From positions 3,844,001 through 3,908,000 of the forward strand of contig JAPFFF010000008.1 in assembly GCA_039105265.1 (NCBI GenBank): a stretch of 64,000 nucleotides of DNA, given 5' to 3'. The translations under genes and the position numbers were made by a program. The notes beneath the pieces were generated by a model. The model was not told the DNA's origin. It ran no database searches and saw only the letters and a program-made list of their open reading frames with translations. Positions 20,301-30,153 of the stretch are shown in pieces. Source of the stretch: Tritrichomonas musculus (Eukaryota; Parabasalia; Tritrichomonadida; Tritrichomonadidae). Each line of letters begins with the position of its first letter. Within the stretch, counting starts at the first letter, position 1.

Positions 20301-23220
20301 CATGCGAAACTATGCTGCTTGGCGAAAGCTCTAAAAAAGTGATGCCCATCCATTCTTCGCCTTTTTCTGCCAGCTCTTTGTGTATTCGCCAAAGTGGCAG
20401 AAATAAATCAAGGTCCCTTTTGATGCCCTCCATTTGGGGGTACTCTTTGATTGGCAAGGAGATCATCTCATCACGCTTCTGCTCAGTTTTAACTGACTCA
20501 GTCAATTTGCAAAAAGTGCCACTAATAGAAATTAATTGGTCGAGGTATTCAGGGGCAAGGTCAAAGTCGGTTTTAAAGTTAAACCGCTCAATCTTCACAA
20601 AAGTCCGTTGTATGTCTTGTAATAACGAATTCGTTTCATTGAAATGAGCGGTTGTTAACCGTTGCAGATCTTTCCTCTCAATTTCGAGGAATTCGGGCAA
20701 TTTATCCATGAAATTTTTCAGATCACATTTCAGTCTGAATGCCATTGCAACGGTAATTTTTGACTCAAAATTGAATACATCTAAGAATTCAAAAAGTGGC
20801 ATCGTACAACTGATGTCGTTGTCGATTTGATTGTAGTTCGATTTGATGTTAGAAAAGAGAAGGTGTCTGTCGTACCAATCTTCAATGATTTCTGGCGAAG
20901 ACTGACACCTTGTTTTCAATTGCTCTGTTTGGTTTGTAATATTGTCAGTTAGAACAAAAACTTTCTCAGAAATGAATTCACATACAATTGACCTAAACGA
21001 TGAAATTTGGTTAGATAAGAAATTTCTGAAGATATTGAAATCTACAGCTAAATTGTGAACAACGATGACTTTTTGATATGAGTCATTGAATTTTTTGAAC
21101 GATGAAATTGAATCAGAGACTGTTTTTTCTAACTTTTTCAAATCTTCGTTTTTTGCTCTTTTCTTGAAAATTTCAGTTGACAAATTTGAAGGATTAATTT
21201 TGTCTTTGTTGTGATTAAAAACGTCATCAATTGTTTCTAGCTTATAAAGTGGAATATCTCGGATATCCGAATTGACTTCTTCCAATAATTTATCACTTTC
21301 TTGAAATGAGTCATGAATCAATTTAATCCAATCATCTGACACATTTTTATAGTGCAAATCTATATTTTCTACATCACGACATAAATCAGATGAGTTTCCT
21401 GTATGAAGAACCGACTTGGCTTGATCAAATAGATTTCTGATGACATTCAAATATTCAATACCTCTTGAAACTAATTCTTCTTCCGTTGGATTAGAAATTG
21501 TCAAGTTTGGTGAAACATTGACAATAAACTTGATTTGATTTTCTTTGAAACTATTTAAAAAGGAATCAAATCCTTCAATTATTATTTCATATAACATATC
21601 AGATACTCGTAAATCAATCATTTTTATTAAATCATGACGCGTTTGAAAAGGCCAATCGAGAACAAGTTTTTGAGCTTCAGAAATGAATTGTAAATAATCA
21701 TCTTCTAATAAACGCTTTTCGATATCTTTAAGTTTTTGAATTTCATTATCAAAAAATTCAATATAATTAGCATGAACTGTTTTATTATATTGAATTAAAT
21801 CAGTGAGCGAAAAAAGTGAGATTGTCTCTTTTAAATCGCATATCTTTGAATTAATTTTTTGCATTGGTTTAAATGAAGGAAACTTCAGAATAGTTATTCT
21901 ATTTTTTTCTAATTGACATGATGGGAAAACTTTTTGTTTTTCAAAATCAAAAATTGGCAAATCTTTTTCTTTAATATACTTTTCATTGTTTTTACAATCA
22001 TTCGCATAATTTGCTAATTTTTCACCAAAATAAAATTCTTCTATAACAATTGGAATTAGTTTTTGCATTGTTTCTTTCATTTTTCTAATAATATCATCTG
22101 ATAATTTATTGATATTTGATTTTTGAACCTGATGATCATTATTTTCATCGTTTCCTTTTTCTGATTGAACGATACTTTTTTCATTACAAGTTTTATTATC
22201 GTTTTCTTCCATATCGATACCAACTCGCTTAACGATGTTTTGTAAGATTTTTGAAGGAGGAGGCGGTAGATTTTTAATATCTAGTGCTCGTAAAAAAGTG
22301 TCCAGATAAATTTGGTCTTCAAAATATTTTCGCCATTTAAATGCTAGAATTCGTCTCTTTTCAAAAACATCCTGATCATCAAAATCGAAGCGTAACGATA
22401 TCCTATAAACTTGCTTTGTCCTGCCATCCCACTCAATAGTAAAAAGTGGAGGATCATAACTAATTACATTGCAATTTTTCCAATCAAGCATGTCATCAAA
22501 TGGGAAGAAATATAATGCTGCACCACATACAGGAACTTTAAAGTTAACATTTTTATCATATTCTTCATTGTCAAAATAATGCAGTGGTAAAAAAGATGCT
22601 CTTTTTTCAATATTCGTTGGTTCATTTTCATTAGCTTGATTAGATGCCATTATTTCTGCTTCTCTTGCTCTTTGAGCTCTGTTTAAAAATACTTTTCTTG
22701 TTTGCTCAGGTGAGTTCGATTTGATATTATTAAGAGCGGTTTGTGCAGGCCTTGATGATTTTGTTTTATGTTGTCTTTCAATAACGCTTGGAGATACTGG
22801 AATTGGTAATTTTGGTAATGGCTTTCTTTTAAAAAATTCAAGTGTTGTCTCCGGTTTTTCATGTTTCTTTTTTGAAGGATAAATAATCCTAGCTGTTTGC
22901 GGTGACTTCATTTGACTATCGAGGTGGTAAATTTTTTCATCGTAAAAAAGAGGCGCCAATGGCATTGGAGTTGGCTTTATAGGCTTATTCATAGGCGTAT
23001 TATCGTAAGTGGTATAATTTTGATATCTTGGGTTTAATTCTTCGACTTTTTGGAAAATATCTCCGTTTTGGCCGTAAAGAGCATTGTATAAAGCAATTTC
23101 TCCTTCTTTCTCTTTTTCTTGACGAATCCTTTGCATTTCACGATTTTCTGATTCAACTTTACTCGCATATGATATTGAAAGATTAGTTTGATGGCGACGG
23201 CGTATAAATGGATTGGACAT
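11338..23220 (-). CDS. Axonemal-type dynein heavy chain with degenerate AAA1, AAA3 and AAA4 ATP sites
   Basis: About 3,960 residues, somewhat short for an axonemal heavy chain. I place the start at the Met of MSNPFIRRRHQ (23220); an upstream in-frame Met adds ten residues. In order: a disordered basic N terminus; a DMLDWKNCNVISYD...RISLRFDF block as in DNAH1-like tails; linker hallmarks NRHWAQISEVTNLP (~1063) and VLSDHQVRIQEL (~1155); AAA1 (~1500-1750); AAA2 with an intact Walker A, GKTMTGKTT (~1840), and WIVFD; AAA3 (~2190); AAA4 (~2535); stalk coiled coils around a microtubule-binding domain with MNHPPRGV (~2860); AAA5 (~3150); and a C-terminal domain. AAA1 has TGDISSFKTT where GPAGTGKT is usual, and ILRDFGML where CFDEFNRI is usual. 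The AAA3 and AAA4 P-loops (NLLIESSNEKYSN, HILINTKSSLSAS) are not recognisable. Role in flagellar inner arms is inferred from family. Confidence 0.93.
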   Translation of the reverse strand: MSNPFIRRRHQTNLSISYASKVESENREMQRIRQEKEKEGEIALYNALYGQNGDIFQKVEELNPRYQNYTTYDNTPMNKPIKPTPMPLAPLFYDEKIYHLDSQMKSPQTARIIYPSKKKHEKPETTLEFFKRKPLPKLPIPVSPSVIERQHKTKSSRPAQTALNNIKSNSPEQTRKVFLNRAQRAREAEIMASNQANENEPTNIEKRASFLPLHYFDNEEYDKNVNFKVPVCGAALYFFPFDDMLDWKNCNVISYDPPLFTIEWDGRTKQVYRISLRFDFDDQDVFEKRRILAFKWRKYFEDQIYLDTFLRALDIKNLPPPPSKILQNIVKRVGIDMEENDNKTCNEKSIVQSEKGNDENNDHQVQKSNINKLSDDIIRKMKETMQKLIPIVIEEFYFGEKLANYANDCKNNEKYIKEKDLPIFDFEKQKVFPSCQLEKNRITILKFPSFKPMQKINSKICDLKETISLFSLTDLIQYNKTVHANYIEFFDNEIQKLKDIEKRLLEDDYLQFISEAQKLVLDWPFQTRHDLIKMIDLRVSDMLYEIIIEGFDSFLNSFKENQIKFIVNVSPNLTISNPTEEELVSRGIEYLNVIRNLFDQAKSVLHTGNSSDLCRDVENIDLHYKNVSDDWIKLIHDSFQESDKLLEEVNSDIRDIPLYKLETIDDVFNHNKDKINPSNLSTEIFKKRAKNEDLKKLEKTVSDSISSFKKFNDSYQKVIVVHNLAVDFNIFRNFLSNQISSFRSIVCEFISEKVFVLTDNITNQTEQLKTRCQSSPEIIEDWYDRHLLFSNIKSNYNQIDNDISCTMPLFEFLDVFNFESKITVAMAFRLKCDLKNFMDKLPEFLEIERKDLQRLTTAHFNETNSLLQDIQRTFVKIERFNFKTDFDLAPEYLDQLISISGTFCKLTESVKTEQKRDEMISLPIKEYPQMEGIKRDLDLFLPLWRIHKELAEKGEEWMGITFLELSPSSIVSHVKKWEETLKEQYEALKKLVILKETIPDTFGLTNDSPLFEKVDSNDPLFEGKEIVVLNDNHPLLDVIQKIMFRIDYLISHIPIIQHLCNPVLRNRHWAQISEVTNLPINQNEGLTWHWIIESGIESKITEIASISRSANFEYTIEKALTDMIDQIRSLSVELTKDKGHTRMKDTTHIFKVLSDHQVRIQELFVPPYIKPFMMKIKEYEFLANNLRQILNRTLDAQNAIDDLAPAMESQDIRTQNQNVSANYDETVRIFNRLVSKFGDARQFHDLVSNPKYFSIIDDVQGNISVLKEDLDKVIEQKRKIFPHFRYLSDSQLIQLISFSQSPEKFCTLFGSIYSGIEQGTAVEDSEKKKFVWVGFRSIDGEIVKFNNPFENTPESVETIFENFDNAITNTLTTICFNLLKKQTTNINKIVSSYPTQIVCLVYQIFFSQNVHKIFESADIIFSERKVQFLNDQFTNLLNFIQTDINYLAEAARSEPTISISNLVTVLIKQRDIINELISEKVVDSTSYHWTRHLRFSAHGTSEVDKFKVIATCGFNSYEYGFNYTGGGPLPFVTDSNEQIYGSFMTNLSNNFNSIVTGDISSFKTTFITSFANLLGKSVFVYNCSSENSSEMILSLINTSSLTNYFLILRDFGMLKSSVVSDLTSSITNFAKKKKKLNFALFATYPAVSISEPLPPHIRLLFRHVTLLPPDTNKVIETFLTGIGFSPNLNESLNSINYNTTQNAKLLKQLITVADSLSIVADPKSSALFSVRNIMNTIAKKPLDKENPSLDVCKRLISQVKKIGNKKSDLIEDLLSIFEVDNSIINDSNIERRDQIPTEFIPSSKEVQKCLETFIDVLQVHRDIIILGKTMTGKTTVIKTAAKLQNKNYVFINPNAQSYHYLSSNKEKGLLYDAVQNSEWIVFDSEISDSWMNILAVSMVRRDHLYFNDGCGMKIPELTRFIYETDSLSNATPSILTYCATIVFPSKSVTYKNLISKFLNKIQNDERIIEPVSGKLFGTQIQMSSFIDKAEKFLTNILSYLCENLEFSSFSEIQSVNNFFEVLESMLTVHYYSNTKFDVFDQQNLSQIYDDLENIVVFACIWSFGATTIDDERKRFEETIKSFLEQNNMSIDIIKSTNNGNEEEDNEVHPQNISLFDIYYNTTKQKWKLWEDIGFNKFYSSPTTMTDICPEYLILDEKTIVSSLYLTNLLISQGRNLLIESSNEKYSNIVMHLSIYTEFIGSHFSQHCYQFPTGCSNHVIRNMVDQCLSGIRDGSRSTSRLPLLALLGMDLNQSKYTELLRYILDNGFVLNLNTFTQEVTTSMSFLITSTIKDNVNDRLLSHLAVLRIPEVTEIEGIIGQAIETLCGIPKSTEVASIITNKIYEITTTVQFNVFHILKLIQRVAMVMNGYPKSYFLNALSYESVSIFYDFTKSEETIEILNGMLTEISETIEIDRYDPISEHLNTKFLSNLRSLKFRPISSLDEISTSNSEMASMIHSKRKRLIKHQSSLGDIRQIFSHGKYIDNFNGLSVCFESPKLSMFDQQNVLRLERLITTPKTHILINTKSSLSASELALKTVQILNFNYSVYQTGQSLISLIHDSFIKAGKLEQHVVLLVNEPFLNKSDFELVYLMTKSSDIYTLLGPNEMLSIMSELHCRDGEEDPFHEDTLESNSNYHLLVRDFIGNCNNYFHLLIVSNEESPNFEALFDNCSTLTISMPLQPLIRQTLKTNVKCKLASQILSLLSDEITSNREIPLLNSISSFNENLLEKVMDKFQERFEVLLNLTTICTKTEESIQNHLDKLFNMDKQIQQIAAQIESMMEQANKNIESSQKEREEIEKEEKILLDQQLQAEKLRKESEESLSITKPLMMQSTQELRMLSSRDISVIKTMNHPPRGVFLVVRSIVLIMGYQIEDKNDDPNANQPSWILGKKILSDTSFLSNLMKQALENLSDETLNKLKKYMEDPNFSPSVVASSSTAAKSICQYVRAIVPYYNALKNFEEKQKQLKICEENLKSLQKKHDIAAFKLQSAAKEVEEFEQKTKNLKLNKERIELQLNDQKLNCEKYHNAMQLMNDFFNVWKDEMKSMNNKKDEMEMKNFFIAVCLALFGSFDLNRRDELFETTQKVFIENGIEIGIKSRMQLMEAINNVVRINENEFGVRDPIHLIENLALFTISKNNWFFVIDSDNMIISMLKPVVLKRIVITSFISSEFNNDLLNALLGNDLLVVYDYQWETKFPVFNEIFESRGKDIEIFGKKVAIPIDFQIVFIVGIFPDFPVFDSVLIENVATDEEIANDVASKLFTSLDPENSHDSINTVKTLKEAHNELKRTQNELENLLIQNSDTCLNDEKVSRQFQNASKIKGRIIQQIEKLESVKSEYLRHYEDLKAASVDFVDLYHNIELRDGLNHFYDALIDELTSTKFNNMNITNNNNNAEDLLMQKLKIIYNNLRRHLYSKKAISIRFDGRVKMLCKTINIKTGQYEDTINQISNEFGSESLCQPSTIPQIIDGTSSRRPVLLNCSYFLLKYLTMNDKTIVSSAYNLLSSYNEALSSGKMLATVLTDFNAFPNIISIISKIRTANSLSSDFRFFVFIDYDEDAQEYPSQMLAFCDIIDFNTILNVRRKMSIEMSSLNLTLYDSPIPNKTAFWRRILFLLSFFDASANLMTQTIFQNQQFNEENFDLMVDYLKSIENPMFENIGHLFINTFYAVEQPQILSNLIKIWKNIFGNQANFNDSKIIFDNDSNDASYKVPLNYAPVNVSEIIEQFPVVDNSTVFGFESDSDAHFKHFTEQKWINSKFGKMDFTSIELKSIDVSNVVWYLKFEAEEVNKRFLLQHHRFTRGLRKLLNNLRCSVNNANQDKNPPVDLSVMFNPFLFFSLLKHKYLINSINQNSFNILETMKTIGFLLTNEPPANQNDSRNDNIEIENLTIINASYDASSNIFKPEIGSRLIPTLYIKVIEVDDECLKKVPLYHQGMNICDLYIKASPELNCESVLILTAFTDSTK

Positions 23221-23686
23221 TTCCACAAGTTTTAAATAACGTATATTCATTATACAGCCAAATAAGTTATGAAATGCATATTGATCAAAATCTTATATAA
23301 AACCTAATATTTATAAAAAGAAAAATTATTTTTATTATTAAAATTATATTTTAAAATTATAACATGGCATAATTAATAATTTTTATCTCTTATTTTCAAG
23401 AGAAAGACTATTTAATTTATAACGATGCTTAAGAATTTTTTTTCAATTGACACACAATTTTGACCAATTTTACAACGAATTCCATACAATCTTTCATTTG
23501 AATAGTGAGATGAAAAATATAAATCATTTGTGTTTTATATTCACCAATAATCAATTTTGAAACTAAATATATATCAATCATTAACATCATTTAAGAAATT
23601 GGTATTTGTTCAAGTGAATTAGTGCAAATCAATCAAAAATAATTAATACTTTTATGGCGTATTTAAGATTTGCTTTTTTTATAAGG

Positions 23687-25065
23687 AGAGGTGCGGACAC
23701 CTACTTTACATTTTTAACGTTTATAAAAATATGTATATCTTTTTATGTATTAATAATTATTAAATAATATTTTGATATTATATTATAGTGCACTTATTTT
23801 ATATATTTATTATTTAAATGTTTTAAAATATTAATTGTATAAGTTATAATAACACAAACAAGTATCCTATGAAAATAACCCAATCCAGCCACCTGATGGA
23901 TGGATTGAATTTATAATGATTAATTATTATATATATTGGAAATTAATGATTAATTATGCATTTTGTTATTTTATAAATATTTCATATTTTGTTAAAAAGT
24001 TCATTTTAATGAATTTTTACATATTTTTTTGAAATATCTAAATAAATAAAGAATTTATTTAGATTATAATTATATTTATATATATTACATTTAATTTAAT
24101 AAAGATATGCTAAATTTAGTTTAATTTGATTCAGGGGGCTGAGCTGCAAAAATCAATTTTAAAATCATAAACATTAATAACGATTTTTTTTCAATAAAAA
24201 ATTTTTATTAAAATATTAAGCAAATATCTTTATATATTTATATATATATCATAGATTATATAACTTTTAATAATATTATATATACTATAAAAATGTTTAA
24301 AATAAATATAAACAATTAATAAACTTTAGATAACTGTATATTCTAAATATTGAACAATTATAAATTCAAATCGTTTCTCATAAAATGTTAATTTGAGAGA
24401 AATGAAATAAATAATTTTCTTTATATATTTTGAAGTTTAATTAAAATTTAAATCAAATGTAGAAAGTTTTTTTTTATTAATTTTTTTTTCATAAATTTTG
24501 AATAAAAAAATCTTCGAGAATAAAATTGAGAATATAGTAAATAATAATTGAGAGTCGTTACATTTGAATTCATATCTTAATATGTAATTTATTATTTTAT
24601 TATATTATAATAATTATATGATATAAATAAAATATATAACAATTATATATTAATAATATAATTTTAAAATACTTTTTTTTATTAAATTTGGCCCATTTTC
24701 ATTTTCTCAATTTTTTTTTGGGCCAATTTAAGTGGAAACTATATCATACATTAATAATTGAATAATAACAAACGAGACACATTTTTTTAAATAGTATAAA
24801 AATGATTTTTATCATGTTTTTATTACTTTTTTTCTTCTAAATAATAGATTTTTCTATCAATTGTATAATTTCTATAGTTTACATATTTTTATATTTTTTT
24901 CAGTGGTTTATATTTTTCTACCTCAGAAAAAAAATCATATATCACCACAAGTCGGCCCAGTGGACGAAAATAAAAAATAATTATATCATTATAATGCTCA
25001 TAAAAATTAATTAATATATACAAATTTTGGTGCGAATCTAAATCACTTCACCCTGTCCGCACCTC
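23687..25065. mobile_element. 1.4-kb non-autonomous TIR element with 9-bp target duplication (MULE-like)
   Basis: The left end AGAGGTGCGGACACC is matched on the complement of the right end by GAGGTGCGGACAGGG. TTTATAAGG occurs on both sides (23678-23686 and 25066-25074). The inside is AT-rich with no reading frame. The GAGGT start is shared with the elements at 28851 and 30154. A 9-bp duplication suggests a MULE relative. Confidence 0.7.
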
Positions 25066-25074
25066 TTTATAAGG

Positions 25075-25806
25075 TATAATGAAATCATTTATTCGCAAAT
25101 GTAATAATTTTTTAAATAATTTTTATGGAGTTAATGATATGGTGCAACAATTAAATTTTTTTTTTGATCTATTTGGATATTTCTAGCATGTCTATTCCAA
25201 ATTTAAGACAACAAGTGGCTATATTCGTTTAATAATTCTACAAAACTAGAAACACATTATTTCTCAAACTCAATTATCTTAAATAATACTCTTATTGAAA
25301 GGTACTAATCTTTCTAGTTTTTTTAAAACTTCCTGGATTTTAAAATATTGTTAACAAAAGGGTTCGACGTTTGGCGATTATCAAATTCTAAAATAATAAA
25401 AAATTAATAATAAATAATATTGGCATTATCAATAACATGATGCAATTTTAAATATGAAGCCGATTCTATTAGCCAAAATAGAGATATTTCAATAAAAAAA
25501 AAAAAATAAAAACTGAAAAAGTTTAACTTTTGAAAGCGGAAAATATTTTGGAGTTCTTATCTCATTTCCACCTTTCAAAGAGATTTTGGGAATTTGTAAA
25601 TATCCAAATATATAAATATTTTGTAATATTCATGTCATATATTCTTTTTTGATAATTTTATTTACATCTTTTAAATTAATTAAAAAGTTATTAATTAAAT
25701 ATCATGTAAGATAAATTTATTTATGAAAAATAAAATTGAATTAATACGTTAACATAATTTATTCTCAATTGTGATATATATATAAACTGAGTTAAAATGT
25801 AAATTA
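25075..25806. other. AT-rich spacer, nothing recognised
   Basis: No coding capacity or paired repeats were seen between the element ending at 25065 and the possible element starting at 25807. Confidence 0.4.
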
Positions 25807-27156
25807 GAGACGGATGTAAACAACAAATATATAAGTATATAAATTTTGAATAATAAGATTTTAACAGTTATATCAGTATGACTCAAAAGAGCAAAAAACA
25901 AAAGAGTTTATATTTATATATATTTGTTGTTTTTTACAACTATATTATGTGCAATATATATTAGATATAAAAGGAAAAATAAGTTAAAAACATATACATG
26001 ACTTGTACATTAGAAATATGAGTTATATATATATAAATGAGTTATATATAAACAAATTCAAAGGTTTACGCATTTAAATTTTTGAATAAAAATGAAAAAT
26101 TCAAAATATAAAATTCAAAATTCCATTCAAATAATCTTTTCAAAGCTTTCTTTGGTTTCATAAAAAATTTTAACCAATGTTTGCAATTAACAATCTAATA
26201 ATACCCCCATTTATTCAAATAATAATAAATGAATCATAAAAATGCATTAAATAAAAAAATATCGTATTAACTGCTTAAGAATTTTTATAAAAAACATATC
26301 TTTTTAATTAACTAATTCAAAAGAGGTGGTTTATGCTTCAATTATTATTGAACCCATTTATTTGGCGTAATATTATTGAAAAACTTTATTTAATATACCG
26401 ATATTCTCTGATTAAACGATAATAAAAAAGATTAAATTTTTGAACGATTAAAAGCACCGAGTATTTTGAAGTTGTGGATTGAGGGTATTTTGCAACATAC
26501 TTGTAAGCAACGATCTTCTAAATGAATGAGTTTCTATGATTGGAACAAAATTATATGGACTAAATTTTTTTCATATCACATGTCCTTGTGTACAAGTTTG
26601 TTTTTAATATCTGATTGAGATATCAACATAAAAATTCCATAGATATATCATTTTTTTAATATTAAAAATTTTTATTATTTATTTTTATTAGATTTTAAAT
26701 TTTTTTTTTTTAAGCTTATAAATTTATGTATAAAATTTTTTTATTCAAATTTATTGGCTGAAAAAAAAAATCTCAAATTTTCTAGTCTTATGTTTCTCTT
26801 GTATTGAGCACAAAAGCAAATCGAAATTCCAATAACTTTAATTTACATTAGGATTAGCGTTAATGCTTTTGAAGAAATTATCAATTGGTGCTTCTTTTTT
26901 ATGATATTCTTTTTCCTTATATATATTAAATTGGAAAAATTCGCAATTACCGATATTTATTATTCATCGTTATAATGCATATTTATTTTTTCCAAAATAT
27001 CTCAATTTAATCAGTATTCTAGTACCAAATTTTCATTTTGATGAAAGATATGATTCACGATTTTTTTCCAAAATGCTAATTATATTGTTATTTCCTCTTG
27101 AATTATTTTAATCATTCGTATAGAACAACGTTTAGTTCAAATTATTTTCATTTTGT

Positions 27157-27245
27157 ATAACGTTTAGTTCACCAAATCAACGATTTTTCATTTAATTAGC
27201 GCCAAAAATGAATAACGTTTAGTTCACCAAATCAACGATTTTTCC
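27157..27245. repeat. Direct repeat of a ~33-bp unit
   Basis: ATAACGTTTAGTTCACCAAA followed by TCAACGATTTTTC occurs twice, 56 bp apart, and a third shorter CGTTTAGTTCA copy lies just upstream at ~27130. Probably local tandem duplication. Confidence 0.6.
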
Positions 27246-27587
27246 GATAATTTAAAAATTGAAATACTGTATTTATAAAATGATTTTTGGTATTTTACTC
27301 AAAACAATTTACAAATAAAATGATTTTGATCCAAAAATGGTTGATGTACAAAAAATTATAAAAAATATAATTTATATTATGAATTAAATTCTAGATGGAA
27401 GAGTATTTTTTTTTAAAAAAATTAATTCTGATTAAGATTTTGACTATTTTTATTTTCTAAAAATGGGAGTATAAGTTCTCAAATTTTAAAAAAATTGAAT
27501 AGTTTATATTTTTTTTGAATGAATGCTTAAAAATAAAACCACAGCATTCTCAATGAGGTTTTTATATAATTAAAGTGGGCCAGTCAT

Positions 27588-27730
27588 TTATTATTTCAAA
27601 TTTGAATAAAGTAATAGAGAGTTTTTTTCATTTTTTTGAATTGAGTAATGAAATCGAAATGATATTTACCAAGTATTAAATATAATTACAAAAGCTCTCT
27701 ATTACTTTATTCAATATCGAAATAAAATAA
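27588..27730. repeat. ~140-bp foldback (hairpin) repeat
   Basis: The arms at 27588-27621 and 27694-27730 are inverted copies around the shared core GAATAAAGTAATAGAGAG, separated by about 70 bp. This resembles a miniature foldback element; no target duplication could be defined. Confidence 0.6.
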
Positions 27731-28092
27731 TATATTTGTAATTCATTTTTTAAAAAATAAAGCCAATATTTCTCTGGTTTTTATTTTATGAACTTTTTTT
27801 TGTGTTTTTCAAAGATTTAAATGCTTTTTTTTTAAAAAATAAAAATGTTTGATTTTAATAAAAGATCTTTAATACACTTTCTCAGATGCAAATAATTAAA
27901 AAAATATATATTAACTTGAAATTGATTAATTGAATTTTTCGTTTGATTCGTTTTATTGAATTCATAAAATTTACACTCTTTCCTTAATGGATAACTCATG
28001 TACTTATTGTATAACTCAGTTATATATATACAACTTTTTTTTCCAAAAAAAATGAAAGTTGTATTTTAAATAATAGTGTTATATGGTACAAC

Positions 28093-28663
28093 TACGCCTT
28101 CATTAATCGCCTTTACTTGTTAAATATCAATGGGCAGCGGTTATTCTCAGAAAATTAATCATGAAAATATATTTAAACTTTTAAAAATAAATGCTTTTAA
28201 CATTTAATAAAAAATACTAATTCAATGAATTTATTCAAAAAAATTGCAATTGAGAATACTCATAGAATAATGAAATTTGAACATACTCATAGAATTTGAA
28301 AATTTATGAAATTTGGTTGTAAAGTTTTCAAATTCTTGGGGCGAAAAAAAGTGGCATTTTGGGCGGAAAAGTGACCAAAATAGGAAATTCAAAGGTTTAT
28401 ATGATCATTTGAAAGGAACCGCCGGGCGATGTAAAATGAATTGAAAGGTTTTCTCCGGGCAATATAAAATTCCTCAATTTTTGAATGTGACAAAAAATAT
28501 TAAATCTGCCAAAAAAGCATTATTAATAACATAGCTTTACAATTACCTAATTTAATATATATATATATTAAAAAAAAATAAAAAAAAAAAAAAATAAACG
28601 TACTCAATTCATAAAAATAAATCGCCCTTGTTTTTAATTTTTTGGGCGAAAAATGAAGGCGTA
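28093..28663. mobile_element. 571-bp TIR element with exact 8-bp target duplication (hAT-like)
   Basis: The ends are TACGCCTTCATTAATCGCC and, on the complement, TACGCCTTCATTTTTCGCCC. GGTACAAC is present directly on both sides (28085-28092 and 28664-28671). An 8-bp duplication is typical of hAT elements. The inside is non-coding and less AT-rich than its surroundings, with GGGCG-containing segments. Confidence 0.75.
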
Positions 28664-28850
28664 GGTACAACTGACTAATAATAGGTATTTAAAATAATTA
28701 TTCATAATTCATTTGTTTTTCACATATTATATTATTTATTTTTTTATAAGTCAGTTGTTCAAAAAACATATTTGGTATAACAAGTATTTATTATTTATTG
28801 CGTATAACTCAGTTGTTTACGGAAGTCTCTATTAATATTTTATAATAATA

Positions 28851-30145
28851 GAGGTATTCATGTAGAGAAATTGACGAAATATTGTAATATTGATCATATT
28901 TTCTTTATTTTTATTTTGAAACTAAGAATGAACTTTAATGGATAAGAATTTTATACTCCTATTTTTGAGATATTTCTATTTTTATTTTTATGAATAAGAA
29001 TCGTTTTATAATTGAGAGGCTATATATTTTTTTTTATATAAAAATTGATGAAATATAAATATATATATAATTTTGTTTTATTAATTATTATAGTATATAT
29101 ATATTGATAACTTATTAATACTTTTATGTTTAAAAAATATTTATTTTCTAGAGATACACTTGATTATTTTTTTTATATTTTTTATAAATTTTTAACTTTT
29201 TCAGTTATTATATTTTTTATATTGAAATAATAAACATTTTTTATCCTAGTAGTATTTTTATTAATACATTATTTTATTTTATATATATAATATATATTAT
29301 ATTTTATATGCTATTTAAATTTTATATTTAAGTTTTACATTATATATTAAATAGATAAATTAACAAAAAAAAATGAAAAATTCAATTAAACGATGATTTT
29401 TGATTGAATTTCTAAAAAAATATGTTGCTTTGTATTGTGATTATTTTTTGGTTTTCAATATATTAAATATTAAAGTTATTTTTATAATATAGTATATAAT
29501 AATTATACTTTATAAAAAATATTTTTAATAATATTTTTAAGAAGATGAGGAAATTTATATTTTTCAAGAATCACTTCACTATTAACTTCACTTCACCGAA
29601 AATAATCATCTCACGTCACTAAAAAATAATAACGTACCAAAATACGATGAAAAATAATTCAAAATAATGCAAAATATAAAATTACATTTTTCTTTAAAAT
29701 GAGAGTATAAAGTAACTTATTTACATAATAAAATTTATTTAAATATTTATTATTATTATATTGTACAATTAGTATATAATTATTTCGTAAATCAATTGAG
29801 AAATAAGTCATTTTCTTAATTTTTTAATGTAAATTTGCATTTAAATTTATATATGGCTAATAAATTGGATATATAACAGATAATATATTTTATAAATCAA
29901 ATATAAAATATTATTATTGATTTATAATTCATAAATATTTTATTTGACTCGAGATATAGGTGAAACATTATTTTTTAAATGGTTTTTAAATTCTCAACAT
30001 CCATTAAAACCAATTATGGTAAATGTCGGTATTGGATATATAGAAGTAAATAATCTTAATATTTTTTCATAAGATAAAATATTCATTCAATTAAAGTAAA
30101 AATAAAAAAATCAAATAACGAGTTTTCACTTCACATGAATACCTC
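28851..30145. mobile_element. 1.3-kb non-autonomous MULE-like element, 10-bp target duplication
   Basis: The left end is GAGGTATTCATGTAGAG and the complement of the right end GAGGTATTCATGTGAAG. The left flank is TATAATAATA (28841-28850). The right flank reads the same 10 bases once the younger element 30154-30934 and its own duplication are taken out. No reading frame. One of a pair of related insertions. Confidence 0.75.
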
Positions 30146-30153
30146 TATAATAA

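Larger units (their letters stand above)
25807..28829. mobile_element. Possible 3-kb TA-flanked TIR element, decayed
   Basis: The left end GAGACGGATGTAAACAAC and the complement of the right end GAGACTTCCGTAAACAAC pair over 18 bp with a few mismatches, and TA lies on each side (25805-25806, 28830-28831). There is no reading frame inside, and a younger 8-bp-TSD element is nested at 28093. The TA duplication is weak evidence in such AT-rich DNA, so this is tentative. Confidence 0.35.

Noticed and set aside
25807-28829. Autonomous mariner with transposase
   Set aside because: No reading frame of transposase size and no DDE/D motif inside; kept only as a tentative decayed element.
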